A DNA stretch of 64,000 nt from Serendipita indica DSM 11827 (taxonomy: Eukaryota; Basidiomycota; Agaricomycetes; Sebacinales; Serendipitaceae), in contig CAJVGD010000011.1 in NCBI GenBank assembly GCA_910890315.1, positions 372,001 to 436,000 on the forward strand, written 5' to 3'. Under the pieces are notes generated by a model. That model saw only the letters and a list, made by a program, of their open reading frames with translations, ran no database searches and was not told where the DNA came from. A program made the position numbers and the translations under genes. How positions within the stretch are numbered: position 1 is the stretch's first letter; each line of letters begins with the position of its first letter. This document shows, piece by piece, positions 22,286 to 33,315 of this stretch.

Positions 22286-22742
22286 TTACTCTGTGACAGC
22301 GAGAGGACACGGATGAACGGGACCAATCTTGATCGTGAATACGGTAGAAGTCACAGTGGTAGTGACTGGGAAGTGCGTACAAATGCGGCAAGGAGCTGTG
22401 GTCGTCGAGGTTGCGGTCACCGGTATACATCTCCCCAATTGAGATAAGTATAATGAATTCATATAAAATAAAATTGACGTACCCCCGCTTCTTCAATCCT
22501 GGGTAGTCAGGAATGATGTCTCGTTTGGCGATGGCAAGAGGCGCAGTCGGAAGTGGCGGGCAGGAGAAGGGGATAGTGCGTGTAATTGTCGACACGCTAG
22601 TGGCGGTCACTGTAGGTCTTCCAGTGCATGCGGCGTCGCAGATCACATTATAGTCGGTTGCGACGACCGTCCTACAAGGGATTGCTGCATCCTGCCCAAA
22701 CGCAACAGCAATACAAGAGAGCACAATTAGAGTAACTTTCAT
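22286..22742 (-). CDS. Small secreted Cys/Thr-rich protein, array member 3 (lacks intron 1)
   Basis: Signal peptide MKVTLIVLSCIAVAFG, then QDAAIPCRTVVATDYNVICD, AACTGRPTVTATSVSTITRT, IPFSCPPLP, a basic stretch ending LKKRG, and after one phase-2 intron the last exon GCIPVTATSTTTAPCRICTH ending GPVHPCPLAVTE. Unlike the other four members, coding runs unbroken from the signal peptide into the second block: intron 1 is missing exactly where the others have it (the Asp codon after GQ in member 1). Donor of the remaining intron is GTACGT after CGGGG. LKKR could be a Kex2-type processing site. Confidence 0.75.
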
Positions 22743-23223
22743 GGGGACAGACTTGGACTCCTGGGTGGAGAATGCTGACCAACCCTTGCCGCCTTAAATA
22801 TCGTTTGGAGCCTTTCTCGACAACCTATCCGCTGAATACGAGCTTTAGGGCGTGAGGAGATCCAAATTCATCAGAACTGTGAGATGTCCCGTTGTAAACC
22901 CATAAAAACCTCAAAAATAGCATCAATGGGAAGAATTGCCATTGGGTACCGGTCATTTGATACTCTTGGGGCATTAGATGCTAAATATGGTTCTCTGTAT
23001 TTGTTACTTACGGGTTTGATGCGCGGTTTGCCCGTAGAGATACTCTTTGACTATAAATAGAGCGTTTTCAGGTACTCTCTCATGGATGGAGCGGAAAATA
23101 GTGCATGAATTGATTAGTGGAACTGCCGGATCTCGTCAAAAGCTCACTCGCATCTATGGAGTCCTTCATACTCAAAGGAGAGCCAAAATATTGTATTAAT
23201 TTCTATCGAAGAGTGATGTAGGC
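22743..23223. other. Array spacer 3
   Basis: Promoter of member 3 and 3' flank of member 4. No gene seen. Confidence 0.45.
22794..22800 (-). promoter_or_regulatory. TATA-like box of array member 3
   Basis: TATTTAA on the minus strand, 52 nt before the ATG at 22742. Confidence 0.45.
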
Positions 23224-23734
23224 CTATTTGGCTGTCTGCAGCGGGCAGTGACGAATGTCCGTTGGGGTAGCCACCTCTGTGACTAGCTTGGTCGTCGTAT
23301 GCATACGCGTAAGGGTGATGTGAGCCATCATGCAAAAGCGGCATGCTAGTGTCTGCGTCCTTGATGTCGAGGGAGGGCACCTGAAAGAAATGTAGTAGTT
23401 AGCCAATTTCCCTCCACGTACGTTCGCCTGAGAAACATACGAGAGAGTAGTAATAGTCAATGCATACCGTGCGGCAATAGTGGGTCCTGCAGGATCAACG
23501 GTGTATATTTGCGTTCCGCATGGGGCAAGTATCGTCGTGACGGCCGTAACCGTGGTTATGGCATCCTTCTTCGGTAGACGCATAGGAGGACATACAATCG
23601 CATCCCTTGGTCGTTGCAGCCGAGCAGGCTATCGTCTTCAGAGCGATCACCCCCTTGAGACAAAATGGAGTCGCTTACTCTGCTCCACGAGTGAAAACAC
23701 AGAAAGAGAGTAACGCTAGGTAGGATAGCTTCAT
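23224..23734 (-). CDS. Small secreted Cys/Thr-rich protein, array member 4
   Basis: Three exons. Signal peptide MKLSYLALLSFCVFTRGA, nearly the same as member 5. I take the acceptor that gives EDAIVCPPMRLPKKDAITTV rather than an earlier AG, because it matches DDAFVCPKLCLP in member 5 and keeps phase 2. The middle exon ends APCGTQIYTVDPAGPTIAAR, also matching member 5. The last exon starts CPPSTSRTQTLACRFCMMAH and ends RHCPLQTAK. The Pro before the CxxC is replaced by Ala. The promoter lacks a clear TATAAA; an AT-rich tract sits at 23787-23796, about 53 nt upstream of the start. Function unknown; secreted. Confidence 0.7.
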
Positions 23735-24293
23735 AATTGGTGCCTATAAGAGCTTAAGAAATCGACCAGAGCTCTTATCATCATCTGATAAATTTTCGGA
23801 TACTTGCAAGGCTATGGCTAGATTTAGGGGGTGAATGAGCTCCACCGAGAACTTGAGATATTTTGGGTGCCATTGAGCCTCCTAAACGCGGTTGAACAAG
23901 ATACATTGTACTCGGATGAGTCATTGCACACTGCGGATATTTCTCCACCCATATTATATATTAGTGGAACGCCGTCCTGTAAATAGAGAATAGGGCTGCC
24001 CAACAAGTGATTGGCCTCTCCGATTCCCTAAACCTAGCAGTTTGGGTCGCCCTCAGTCCATATTTATAGGTCAAGGCCTGCTGATTCAATTGATTTGAAT
24101 TTGTCTCATTTCAAGTGTGCCAATGTAGAGTGACCTCATTGCGTAGTTCTTCCTGTCCGGCAGGATCAAACTAGCTTAGAGCTTTTTCAGTTTTTTCGTA
24201 AACCATTTGCTTTTTTATTATCTCATCGTGCACTCTTGTCATGAAGACATTCTCCATTGCATAGGAAGCCTACACCAAGGAATCGGGGCAGGT
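23735..24293. other. Array spacer 4
   Basis: Promoter of member 4 and 3' flank of member 5. No gene seen. Confidence 0.45.
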
Positions 24294-24786
24294 TTAGGCG
24301 AGTGGGCAGAATCTGACTCCGGTAACTGTCGCCGTTTTGGATGCTGTCTTTGTTGTGGTGACAGTCGTCGGTAGTCCAGTGCAGAGTCGGCAGGGCAGCG
24401 TTCGCGTGAGAGTCGGGCACCTGCCAGTCCCAAATTATTCAGTCCAAGCTCACTTTACCACCGAAACCTAGATGGAATACGTACGGAACAGGGCGGATAG
24501 ATGCCCTCGCATTGAGTGTCTGAGCTGGAATAGGGTCGATGGTGAATATTCTCGTTGGGCAGGGTGGGTAATATGTCGATGTAGGTGTGACTGTAATAGT
24601 CTTTGTAGTCGTTGGGAGACAGAGTTTTGGGCAGACAAAGGCATCGTCTACAGCGAGGGGGCACACAATTCCACTGTCTTCGCGTCAGCGAAAGCTCTAC
24701 AAAAGCCGAGAAGACATATACACATCGACGTCATCTGCGCGAACAAGGGAAGCGAGCGAGAATAGCGCTAGGTAGAGCAGCTTCAT
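24294..24786 (-). CDS. Small secreted Cys/Thr-rich protein, array member 5
   Basis: Three exons. Signal peptide MKLLYLALFSLASLVRA, then DDVDVGIVCPLAVDDAFVCP, KLCLPTTTKTITVTPTSTYY, PPCPTRIFTIDPIPAQTLNA, and a last exon CPTLTRTLPCRLCTGLP ending GVRFCPLA. Intron 1 uses donor GTATAT in phase 2; intron 2 is phase 2. Members 4 and 5 share the block RIFTIDP/QIYTVDP, so they are the most recent pair. Four to five Cys pairs are possible in the mature protein. Extracellular; effector-like, but nothing in the sequence proves a host-directed role. Confidence 0.75.
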
Positions 24787-25431
24787 GGCCGGCGGGTAGA
24801 GAAAATCCAGAGCAGATGAGTCTGGTATCGACAGCTTTTATAGCATTTCAGGTGGTTTCTCGGGTATCGTAAATATAATGCTGTTCCGGTCAGAGAGTCG
24901 GAAAGAAACTGGGGACAGGGTGAATCTAGCCACCATTGAGGCTCGGGCAGCGTCTTCTCACCGCTGACCTGAGATATGGTTCATGAAATTAGACCGGTAC
25001 TCAAATAGAGCCATTTTGATCCGTGAATAAACCGAATTCTCCGTAAGTGGCCAAGATTAGCTTGTCTCGTCCTCTCGAAGTTGAAGGTGGTCTACAAGAT
25101 GTTGTGTGTTTCTTCAGCAAGTGTTTTACCGGATAAGACACGCCAAAGTCAAAGTCGCTTTCCATTCCCACTGGGTACAACGGCAATCAAAAGGTTTTTG
25201 ACATGCACGCCTTGATACGCAGTTTCCCCGCACCACAGATCGAACCATGGCGCAGCCCAGGTCCATAAAGTTGTGATCCTGAGAATCCCCGCCCCAGCTC
25301 TGATGAGTAAGAACATCACAGACAAACTAGACGAGGGATGGAACAGATATTTAATGTGGCAATCAGTTTGTACAAGTCTGAGGTCCTCGTCGGCTGTCCA
25401 TTTCTGGATCGAAAAAAGCACATGCCATATT
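24787..25431. other. Intergenic upstream of the array
   Basis: Promoter of member 5 and 3' flank of SMC6. No further array member found. Confidence 0.45.
24837..24842 (-). promoter_or_regulatory. TATA box of array member 5
   Basis: TATAAA on the minus strand, 51 nt before the ATG at 24786. Confidence 0.55.
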
Positions 25432-28400
25432 CTAGAAAGCCAAGGTCTGCTGACCACGTTCTACATCACATCATTAGATGAAGCACATTGGAAGACGAAA
25501 AGCATACCAGGATCGCGCATTCTGTGAATGCGTACTTCGGGACCGAATTGGATGCTGCCCATTTCCTGTAGATCGTGAGTGAGTGAAAAGGAAGAAGTCC
25601 CTACAGACCTGGGGTGTTATGAGAATATGCTGTTTGTCGGAATTTTTTGCAACATCAAGCTGCGGAGGATGAGTACCCTGAGTTTGAAGAGGTTATCTAC
25701 CGACCATCATCTTCATCGAGATACGCCTTGTAAAAGATGTCAATAGACATAGACAAGCAGCGAGCTGAGGTACCTATTGACAGCGTCCATATAAACGTCA
25801 AATTCGTCGAGCGCTCTGACGGGACAATTCATCGCATCCCAAAGGGAGAGCAACAGGCAAATGGTCGAGAACGATTTTTCTCCTCCTGACATCTGTGTCG
25901 TATGTAAGTGCTAGATGGCATGGTGATATACCGTCTGATACGAACCGACTGGGAGGAGTCAGCGAAATACAAGGATGGATAAAGAGTGCACACCTTTGCA
26001 TCTTTTTCCTTGGCTTTGCCGTTCTTGTTCGTCTGATCGTCTGTCTGAACTGCGAGCGCCAAAGTCTTTTCCTTGTGGTCTAATTTCATCTGGCCATAAA
26101 ACCCGCGTTGCGAAAGATAAAACTGGAAACTATCCCATAGTCAGCTCCATTTCCTAAGTCAGCTGTGCACCGACGAAAGTTTGCATCGCAGCGAAATGAA
26201 ACGGCGGAAAGACTGCCACTTGGTCATACGAGTTTGTAATGACTTGCGTAGTAGCTGCATCCCAGTCAATACACAGCGACTGGAAAGTAAAAACACATAC
26301 CCTAACCAAGCCATTCAGCTCATCGAATTCCTGCTTCGCCTTTTGGTAAATTTCATTCGCCTGCTCTAGATCGGCCTCGATTTCCTCAAAGGTCTTGCCT
26401 TGCCTACACAGAGGGTCAGCAAGGGACATGTCTGGTAGTGAGCCGCCCACTCTTGAATGCTTCGTGCGTACGCCTGCTCCTTGGCCTTGAGTAACTTTTC
26501 CAGCACCTCTCGTTTACGAGGATGAGGGTGCTCATCAAACCTGGCAAGGACATCCGTGCGCCATTTCTGCAAATATGTACTCGTCTCCATGAGCTTGAGG
26601 GCGAGAACTTACTGTATACTCCTTCTCAAGAGTGTTTTGCTTCTCCTTTGCTTTGGCAATCTTGAGGTCCTGCTCTGCCTTTCTTGCCAGATAATAATCG
26701 AGTTGATGGCGAGCACGTGTATGTGCTCCAACCGCAGCTTCCACTTGTAGCTTGAGTATATTTAGTGCGAATTAACAAGGCAAAGCTCCGACCGACTTTG
26801 ATTTCTCGCCGCTTGCCTGCGTGATCCTCAAGTGCTCTGCGTAGTTCATTGGTTTGATGGACTAGTGGGCGAAGATTTGCGTCAATCTTCTCTATTCGTT
26901 GTACCACTTCCGCCAATTGTCTCTCGGTATCTCGGACCTCGGATCTATATCCCTGGGAGAGATGTGAACAGGTATGCCAGAGAAAGGGAATTCATTCATA
27001 CCTCAGCGATCTCTTCTTCCGCCTGTAGATCAAGGGGAATCTCTTGTACGTCTTCTGCCTTTGCGGCCAATAAAGCCTGATGACTTCGTCGGGCGGTCGT
27101 CTCAGCTTGACGTTCCCGACGCTTCAGGATAGAATAAATTGACCAGGTCAAATGGTAGCCCCTCAACGCACCAAAGCTTGATTCAACTGTTCCTTGGCGT
27201 TATTAACCTCTCTCTCTGCCGTAACCTTAAGTCCCTCGAGCCGCTGATATTCGGGTCTGAGTTTCTCAAACTCAGCTGTGGCTTCCTATGAGCACAATAT
27301 ATGAGCGTAAGAGCATTGAAGAATATCCCACCCACTCGTATTCTGCTTCCTTTCGATTGTCGGCGAACAAGAAGGCACGGAAGTCTTGGGCCGATCGAAT
27401 TTGCCTGAGAGGTTCCAGATCAGCACTCGGTTTGTATATAAGTGTATTCACACTTACCCCAGAGACGTCGTGCTTCCTCCTCCATCCCTATGAAATGCAT
27501 TAACAAGCATCTAGAGAGAAGTTAAAGAACACCTACTGGAAGCGTTGAACGCGCAATCCATTGGCAGTCCACACATTGTACCTCGGATGACTTCGGAGAA
27601 TATCCTCTGCCTCCAAGCGAGTATTGGCAAGCACCGTTTTCTCTACCTGATTGCTGTTGATGAGAATACGGACAACCCACTCGTCTTGAATCTGAAATAG
27701 TGTGAGAAGAGAAACCATATTTAAGCCAGAGGCATACTTCCAAAACGCGGAGGACGGTAAGGAGAGGCTCGGGTGCTTCACCAGCACGATAATCGAACAT
27801 ATCTGGCTGACTATAGATAACACCAGTTCTATGCCTAGAATATGTTAGAGCATACTTCAAACAGTTGGCTAGTACATACATGCCCCTGTCCGCCAGCATT
27901 TTGCGAAGTGTACGTTGATCTTGATAGTCTGTTACGACAAAGCTGCCGAGAACGTTTCCGAGTCCAACCCTGAGAGCGTATGCCCATTTTTGATCTTTGA
28001 GCTTGACGTGAAGACCCAAGGGACCAAGTGGTGATCGACCCCTCCATCTCGCCTTCGCAATCTCTTTCATCAGCTCAGGTACCGCTTGGCCATACGCAGC
28101 CGCTCCACCCTTGTCAGACATTATATTCTTCCAATGATTTACTTGCTGTTCGGCATCTGCGATTCGTCTCCTAAGATCTTCGAACTGACGTTCGGTGGTG
28201 CTGAGATCGCTCTTGTGAGCGTCGAGTGCTTCTGTAGCCCGATTCTTTTCCACCACGGCAGCATTGTGTCGCTCTTTGTCTTCATTATGAACGCGTTGGG
28301 CCTCCTCAATTTGACGACGAATTCCCTCTCTGCGCACATCCTGGTCGAGCTTTTGGCGCGCTTCTGCAATTTTTGCTTCGGATTCAGCCAGCTTATCTTT

Positions 28401-30095
28401 GGCATCTCTAATTGCAGTCGCCATTTCTCTCGCGTCACGCTTCGCCGAGTGAGTGCCGAGCAGATAATGTCCACAGGATTCTCACCTTGGCCGACCGCAG
28501 GTCTTCCTTCTCAGTTCTCACCCGTTGGTCAACGTCCTCCTTTTGTTCGACGAGCTCTTGCGGACTAGCAGCTTGTGCCATCTGAACCTCTGCTGCATTG
28601 ACAGCAGCTTCCGCCTCCGCAAGTTCCCGCTCGCCGGTGGCAACTTTGTTCGTAGCGTCATCCCCTAGTTCCTTGGCCGTGGCAGTATCCATGATAGCTT
28701 GGGATACCTCTTCTTCCTTTTCGGCGATGTGCGCCCATGCCATTTCGCGCTTGATCTCGGCAATTGCATTCTCGGATTCAGCCAGCGTCCTTGCTCGCCT
28801 GTGACGCTCTCGAAGTTCTTCGAGCCGAGCTCTGAGCTCGGCAACGGCGATACCCTTCTGTTCGAGGATGGCCATTGTTTTGCTGCAATTATCTAGGATA
28901 AGGGTATATTCCTCGCTGAGCTGGGTGAGCAGAGTTCCTTTCAGGAAGAGCTGCAGATGGATCAGACTCTTCTATCTAATTCATTTGGGTTACATACGTT
29001 GTACTTTTCTCCAGGGTTGGACGAACTGAGGAACTGACGGGCGAGGTCTACAACGATCAGATGATAAGAAAGTAATGAGATAGAGTCCAATACCTTGTGT
29101 AAGAATGTTCATAGGGTTGTCCACGTCAATTTGGTAATGATCCAAAATTGCAGAGAGCTCGGTTCGTGATGTCGAGACGGTCCTGCCTTGGGTGTTTTTA
29201 AGTTTGTAGGATGACGACCCCGCCTGGGTGAATGCACGAGTAACAGTAATGGCATTGCCGTAGGCATCGGGACGATATGGTTCGTTGCCGCCATTTTTTA
29301 TCGTGACAGACACTTCTGCAGCGCTATAAAGGTTCAGAGTCGAAGTCCTCCTTCAAGGTGTCTCCTTACTTTTCACCAGACTTGATGAACGATTTGAGGC
29401 CAGCGGATGCTCTGCCTGTAGACGTAGCTTTGCCCCCTAGGGCTACAATGATCGCTGAGAGTGCTGCGCTCTTTCCGCCTGGTGGGCATAGTCAAAGAGT
29501 GGCCATCATGGAACAAATCTCACGCACTTCCATTATTGCCGATGATAAAGTTGACTTGCGGACCAAATTTGAATGTGACATACCTGACCATTGTTAAGCG
29601 TCAAACAACCCATCGCACTGTAGGCATACTTGTGGCACATAAAGTTGTGAACCTCAACAGAGCTAATAATTCCAGCCTCAGCGGCCTAAAAGACTCTAAG
29701 TCAGTCTCCGTCAACTTTTCGAACAATGACCACATACGCTGCCACTCTTCCTCTTATTGATAGAGTTGACAACCATGTCTGCATTGAGTCTCTCGAATTC
29801 TGCCTCTGCATCAAGATGTTCGACTTCTGATTCGCGAACATTGTTGTGGCCATTGCGTCTTGACGGTGTGGAACGGTCGCTTTCTGTGTCAGAAGGTTCT
29901 TCAGAAGATGGTTCGCGTCGTCCATTTGCTGGTTGTTTGCGTTTAGACTTTGCACCATTCTCCACTCTCCGCGCGCGTTTGGGCTATTCAGCTTCCAGGT
30001 CAGCTCGGTCGTGTAGGCGATACCAAATACGCGTTTTTACGCACAGGAGTGCTTCCCTCTTCAGCTTCTGATTCAGCGGCACGTTTGGGGGCCAT
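25432..30095 (-). CDS. SMC6: SMC6, SMC5/6 complex ATPase
   Basis: Structural-maintenance-of-chromosomes protein that, with SMC5 and the NSE subunits, acts in homologous-recombination repair and rDNA stability. Start at 30095 gives [19 protein letters not shown], a charged N-terminal tail. Then [20 protein letters not shown] and the Walker [12 protein letters not shown], a coiled coil ([20 protein letters not shown] onward), the hinge ([20 protein letters not shown]), a second coiled coil, the ABC signature [20 protein letters not shown] with Walker [16 protein letters not shown], and the C terminus QEMGSIQF...RMRDPERGQ. Many short introns. All ATPase motifs are intact. The start codon lies 184 bp from the divergent SGNH gene. 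Confidence 0.93.
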
Positions 30096-30279
30096 GATAG
30101 TATGTCGCGGTGCGGCTCAAGGGACAGAGGACCCCAGAGACCCAAGGCGGCTGCAATGAAGAGACTGATTGAACACAATTATACAGGGAGACGGAAGATT
30201 TTAATGTCTAGACGGGAACTCGCTGCAAACTGGTGCCACCCGTAGGCTTGGAGCTGACCACCTCCTTTGAACAAGCTGC
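30096..30279. promoter_or_regulatory. Divergent promoter region, SMC6 / SGNH gene
   Basis: Only 184 bp separate two divergent start codons, so the region must serve both genes. No clear TATA box. Confidence 0.5.
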
Positions 30280-32179
30280 ATGCAGCGAAGGATGCCACAT
30301 TCGTTGGACGAACATGTAGGCGTAACTCCTCTAAAGTCGCCTTTCATTCGTCCACACCTCAAGAACGGCGCTGCGACGAGACGAGCCTTCTTAGGGTCTT
30401 CGACTGTGCGCATTTGGGCCCTATTCCTAACCGCCTGCATTATATACACCCTCCATAGACTATCCCTCGATCATTCATCCACTTCCCATTCCTTTTACAA
30501 CCAGGATGCACTTCATCCCATCAATTATCTGAATGTCACTTCGTCCAAGCCCTTGCCATTTCCTTTTTGTCCGCCTCATGGGCCTGGAGATGTAATAGGC
30601 AGCAAATATGGGGCTCATAGGATTGCGTATGTTTTGCTTTCACATTCTTGTCGGAAAACCTAACGGACACAGCAAATCCCACGTTCACTTAGGCTCCGGA
30701 GCGAGAATACAACGTGTGTTACACAGAGTGCGTCTTCAAATGATGAGGAAGCAGGACTAAATCACCCTTTAGGCCATGTCAGGCCAACCGATAACCATGA
30801 GTGTGTTGGGCAGCTCAAGTATGCACTACTACCCTTTCTCTCCTTCATACTGATACGATTGTAGTTTCCGCCTGTCATGGTTGTGGGGATGACCCTTTGG
30901 CTCAGAACTGTTGGCCAACTCGCTTCTTTATGTGGTGGAATTCGGTATTTCCAAATCCAGCGACCCAAATCACCAATGGCGCTCGTAGAAGAACAGACTC
31001 TTCTTACTTTGCGTTTTGCCATTCCCATCATCTCCCAGATGAGACAGACCTCGTCATCATGGACTTTGACACTGAGGACAGAACAGACGATCAAGCTCTG
31101 GAGCACTTCGAACTCCTTGTTCGATCGATCCTCAACAGACATGATTCTCCCGCCATTATCATTTTGGGACACTTTGCACCGCAGCTGCAAATGTCCCATG
31201 GTTTCAATGGACCAGAGTTTCAACACTCGGTCGTAGCTCAATACTACGACATCCCTCATATCTCCATCAAAGGCCCGATGTACGAAGAATTTCTGTCGGA
31301 TCCAGACGTCTACGCCCATAATTATCATGTCGACCCGGTTCTCGCTAACCCAAGAGGACACGAGTTATTATCAGATATCTTGATATCTTACTTTCAGTCG
31401 CAGATCTGCCGAGGGTGGGATGTGGCGATGGGGCAGGCCTATGACGTTCCTGTGACTAGTGGTCAGAGTAACAAGGCCACAGATGCTAAAGGTCTCTTCG
31501 GAGGAATACGAGCAGGTGGCGAAGGGATGATGAACGGCGCGAACAACGATGCTGGTGGGCACCCTGCCGAGAAGGATTCGACAACTGGTGGGACATCTGG
31601 GGGCTTCAAAATACCCAACGGCAGAATTGCTTCACGACCATGGGACCTTCCGAACTTCAAGGAGGCTCGCCCATTTTGCGTTGCCGCGGACGACCTAATT
31701 AACCCACTTCCACCAAGCCTATTTTATGGCACTGGCTTCCACGTGTATCATCCCACAGGAGGCGACGACAATCGACACTACTGGTACTCCGTCCTACCGA
31801 CAAGCAAACTACGCGTTCCCATTAAAGTCACTGCTGGAGACGTTGCTGTCTATATTCTTGAAGAAGGTAAATCACCAGAGCAGAGCAGCAGTATCGAATG
31901 GTACGTCATTTGGCCGAATTTCATCCCGAAACTGACCCTAATATAGTTGGGTCGACGATAACTACGGAGGACGAATGCGCATTCAGAATAGCGGAACGTC
32001 TGGCGTCCATCCCAAGTATGTGAAGAAATTTGGCCACTGGATTCATGCTTACTACACCCAGGCTAATTGTCATTGATCATGGTGTCTCTACGGGGCCCCA
32101 TTTCGTCGAATGCCAGCTGATGGGAGACGACGTTGGCCCTGTTGAGCCTTTCAAGATACTTGGTATCTTCGCCACCTAG
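30280..32179 (+). CDS. Membrane-anchored SGNH/GDSL-like esterase-type protein
   Basis: Type II membrane topology: a basic N terminus, one membrane helix (VRIWALFLTACIIYTLH, about residues 44-60), then a lumenal or extracellular SGNH-hydrolase fold. Block I reads MSVLGSSISACHGCG with the nucleophile Ser; later DLVIMDFDTEDRTDDQ, AIIILGHFAPQ, and the final block YHVDPVLANPRGHELL with the Asp-His pair. The C terminus (PHFVECQLMGDDVGPVEPFK) is a beta-rich module common in fungal SGNH or capsule-related proteins. Likely removes or adds acyl groups on a polysaccharide, but that is inference. The exons between about 30630 and 30790 (small exon around APEREYN) are not fully resolved; the last two introns (near 31901 and 32015) are clear. 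Confidence 0.75.
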
Positions 32180-32609
32180 CCATACAACCATACTTCATAG
32201 TAATATGCATATTTCTTGGCTTCACCTCCGAGACGGGCTGTACAGAAGCGTCTCTACTTATTCTTATGGCTGTAATTGTCTGTCTTGTATACATCTGGTA
32301 TATGTATCGCGCTTTTGCATTGTTCACTACGCTGCCTCAGGAGGAAGTGTGATAGGGGATGACAAACAAAGCATAACTCCGACACAAACAAACGAAAGCT
32401 TCGTCCGCCAAGTTTCCTAATCACTCTGTGAGTCCTCATATATCTTATATATCGTTTATTTCTTCTCTGATCCGTATATGATTAGGCCTCGTGAGTTCAA
32501 ACCGACCAAGCCTCCAAACTCTTTTGGCCTCTACCAACTCTGGGCTCGTGGCTGATCCGCGTCCATTGGCCTCATAGCACATAAAATCAACTCTTATAAC
32601 TCGTAGAAG
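32180..32609. other. Intergenic, RPL34 promoter
   Basis: No gene supported; holds the SGNH gene's 3' UTR and the promoter of RPL34. Confidence 0.45.
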
Positions 32610-33065
32610 ATGGCCCAACGTGTTACGCTCCGAAAACGCCAACCGTACAACACTAAATCGAACCGTCGGCGCCAGGTCAAGACGCCCGGTGGAAAGCTCG
32701 TCTATCATCACTTGAAGAAACCAGGAACTGCTCCAAAGTGCGGTGATTGCGGTGTTGCGCTTCCTGGTGTAGGTTTCTTTGACGCTGCTTTCCTATATAC
32801 ATCGCTCATTAATCTTCTTTTATCGCTTTATAGGTTCCAGCACTCCGACCAAGGCAATATGCAACCATTTCTAAGCGCAGAAAGACAGTGAACAGGGCTT
32901 ATGGTGGCAGCCGATGCGGAGACTGCGTAAAGTCTCGGTATGTCTCACAAGCCACATATATGAACAAGAATCTGATTCCGTCGCAGAGTGGTCCGTGCTT
33001 TCCTGATCGAGGAGGCAAAGATTGTCAAAAAGGTCATCAAGTCGCAGAGCCAGACCAAGAAGTAA
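32610..33065 (+). CDS. RPL34: 60S ribosomal protein L34 (eL34)
   Basis: Component of the large cytosolic ribosomal subunit. Three exons: 32610-32768, 32834-32937 and 32987-33065. The product, about 113 residues, starts MAQRVTLRKRQPYNTKSNRR and contains KTPGGKLVYHHLKKPGTAPK, CGDCGVALPG, KTVNRAYGGSRCGDCVKSR and VVRAFLIEEAKIVKKVIKSQ. The two CxxC pairs that bind zinc in eL34 are present. Length and order match the family, and no residues seem missing. It converges with the ING-PHD gene 250 bp downstream. Confidence 0.97.
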
Positions 33066-33315
33066 ATCCGCTTGGTAATCTCTCGGTCGACTACATGCCG
33101 TGTATTTTTGCTCGTCCTGGTATGCACATGAGCGAATGCCATTCATATGCAGAAGGCCCTGTCGGGCATCTTACACCGTATACAAAACGGCTTGGTGCCA
33201 AATGAACCTAAGATTGCATGCGAGCAAGGGAGAGAGCAGATACAGAGTAGAGTGGTTTTGCAACAATTCGCGATTAAGTCCTTCCAGAAGGGTGATATAG
33301 GAACCGGGAGGCTTG

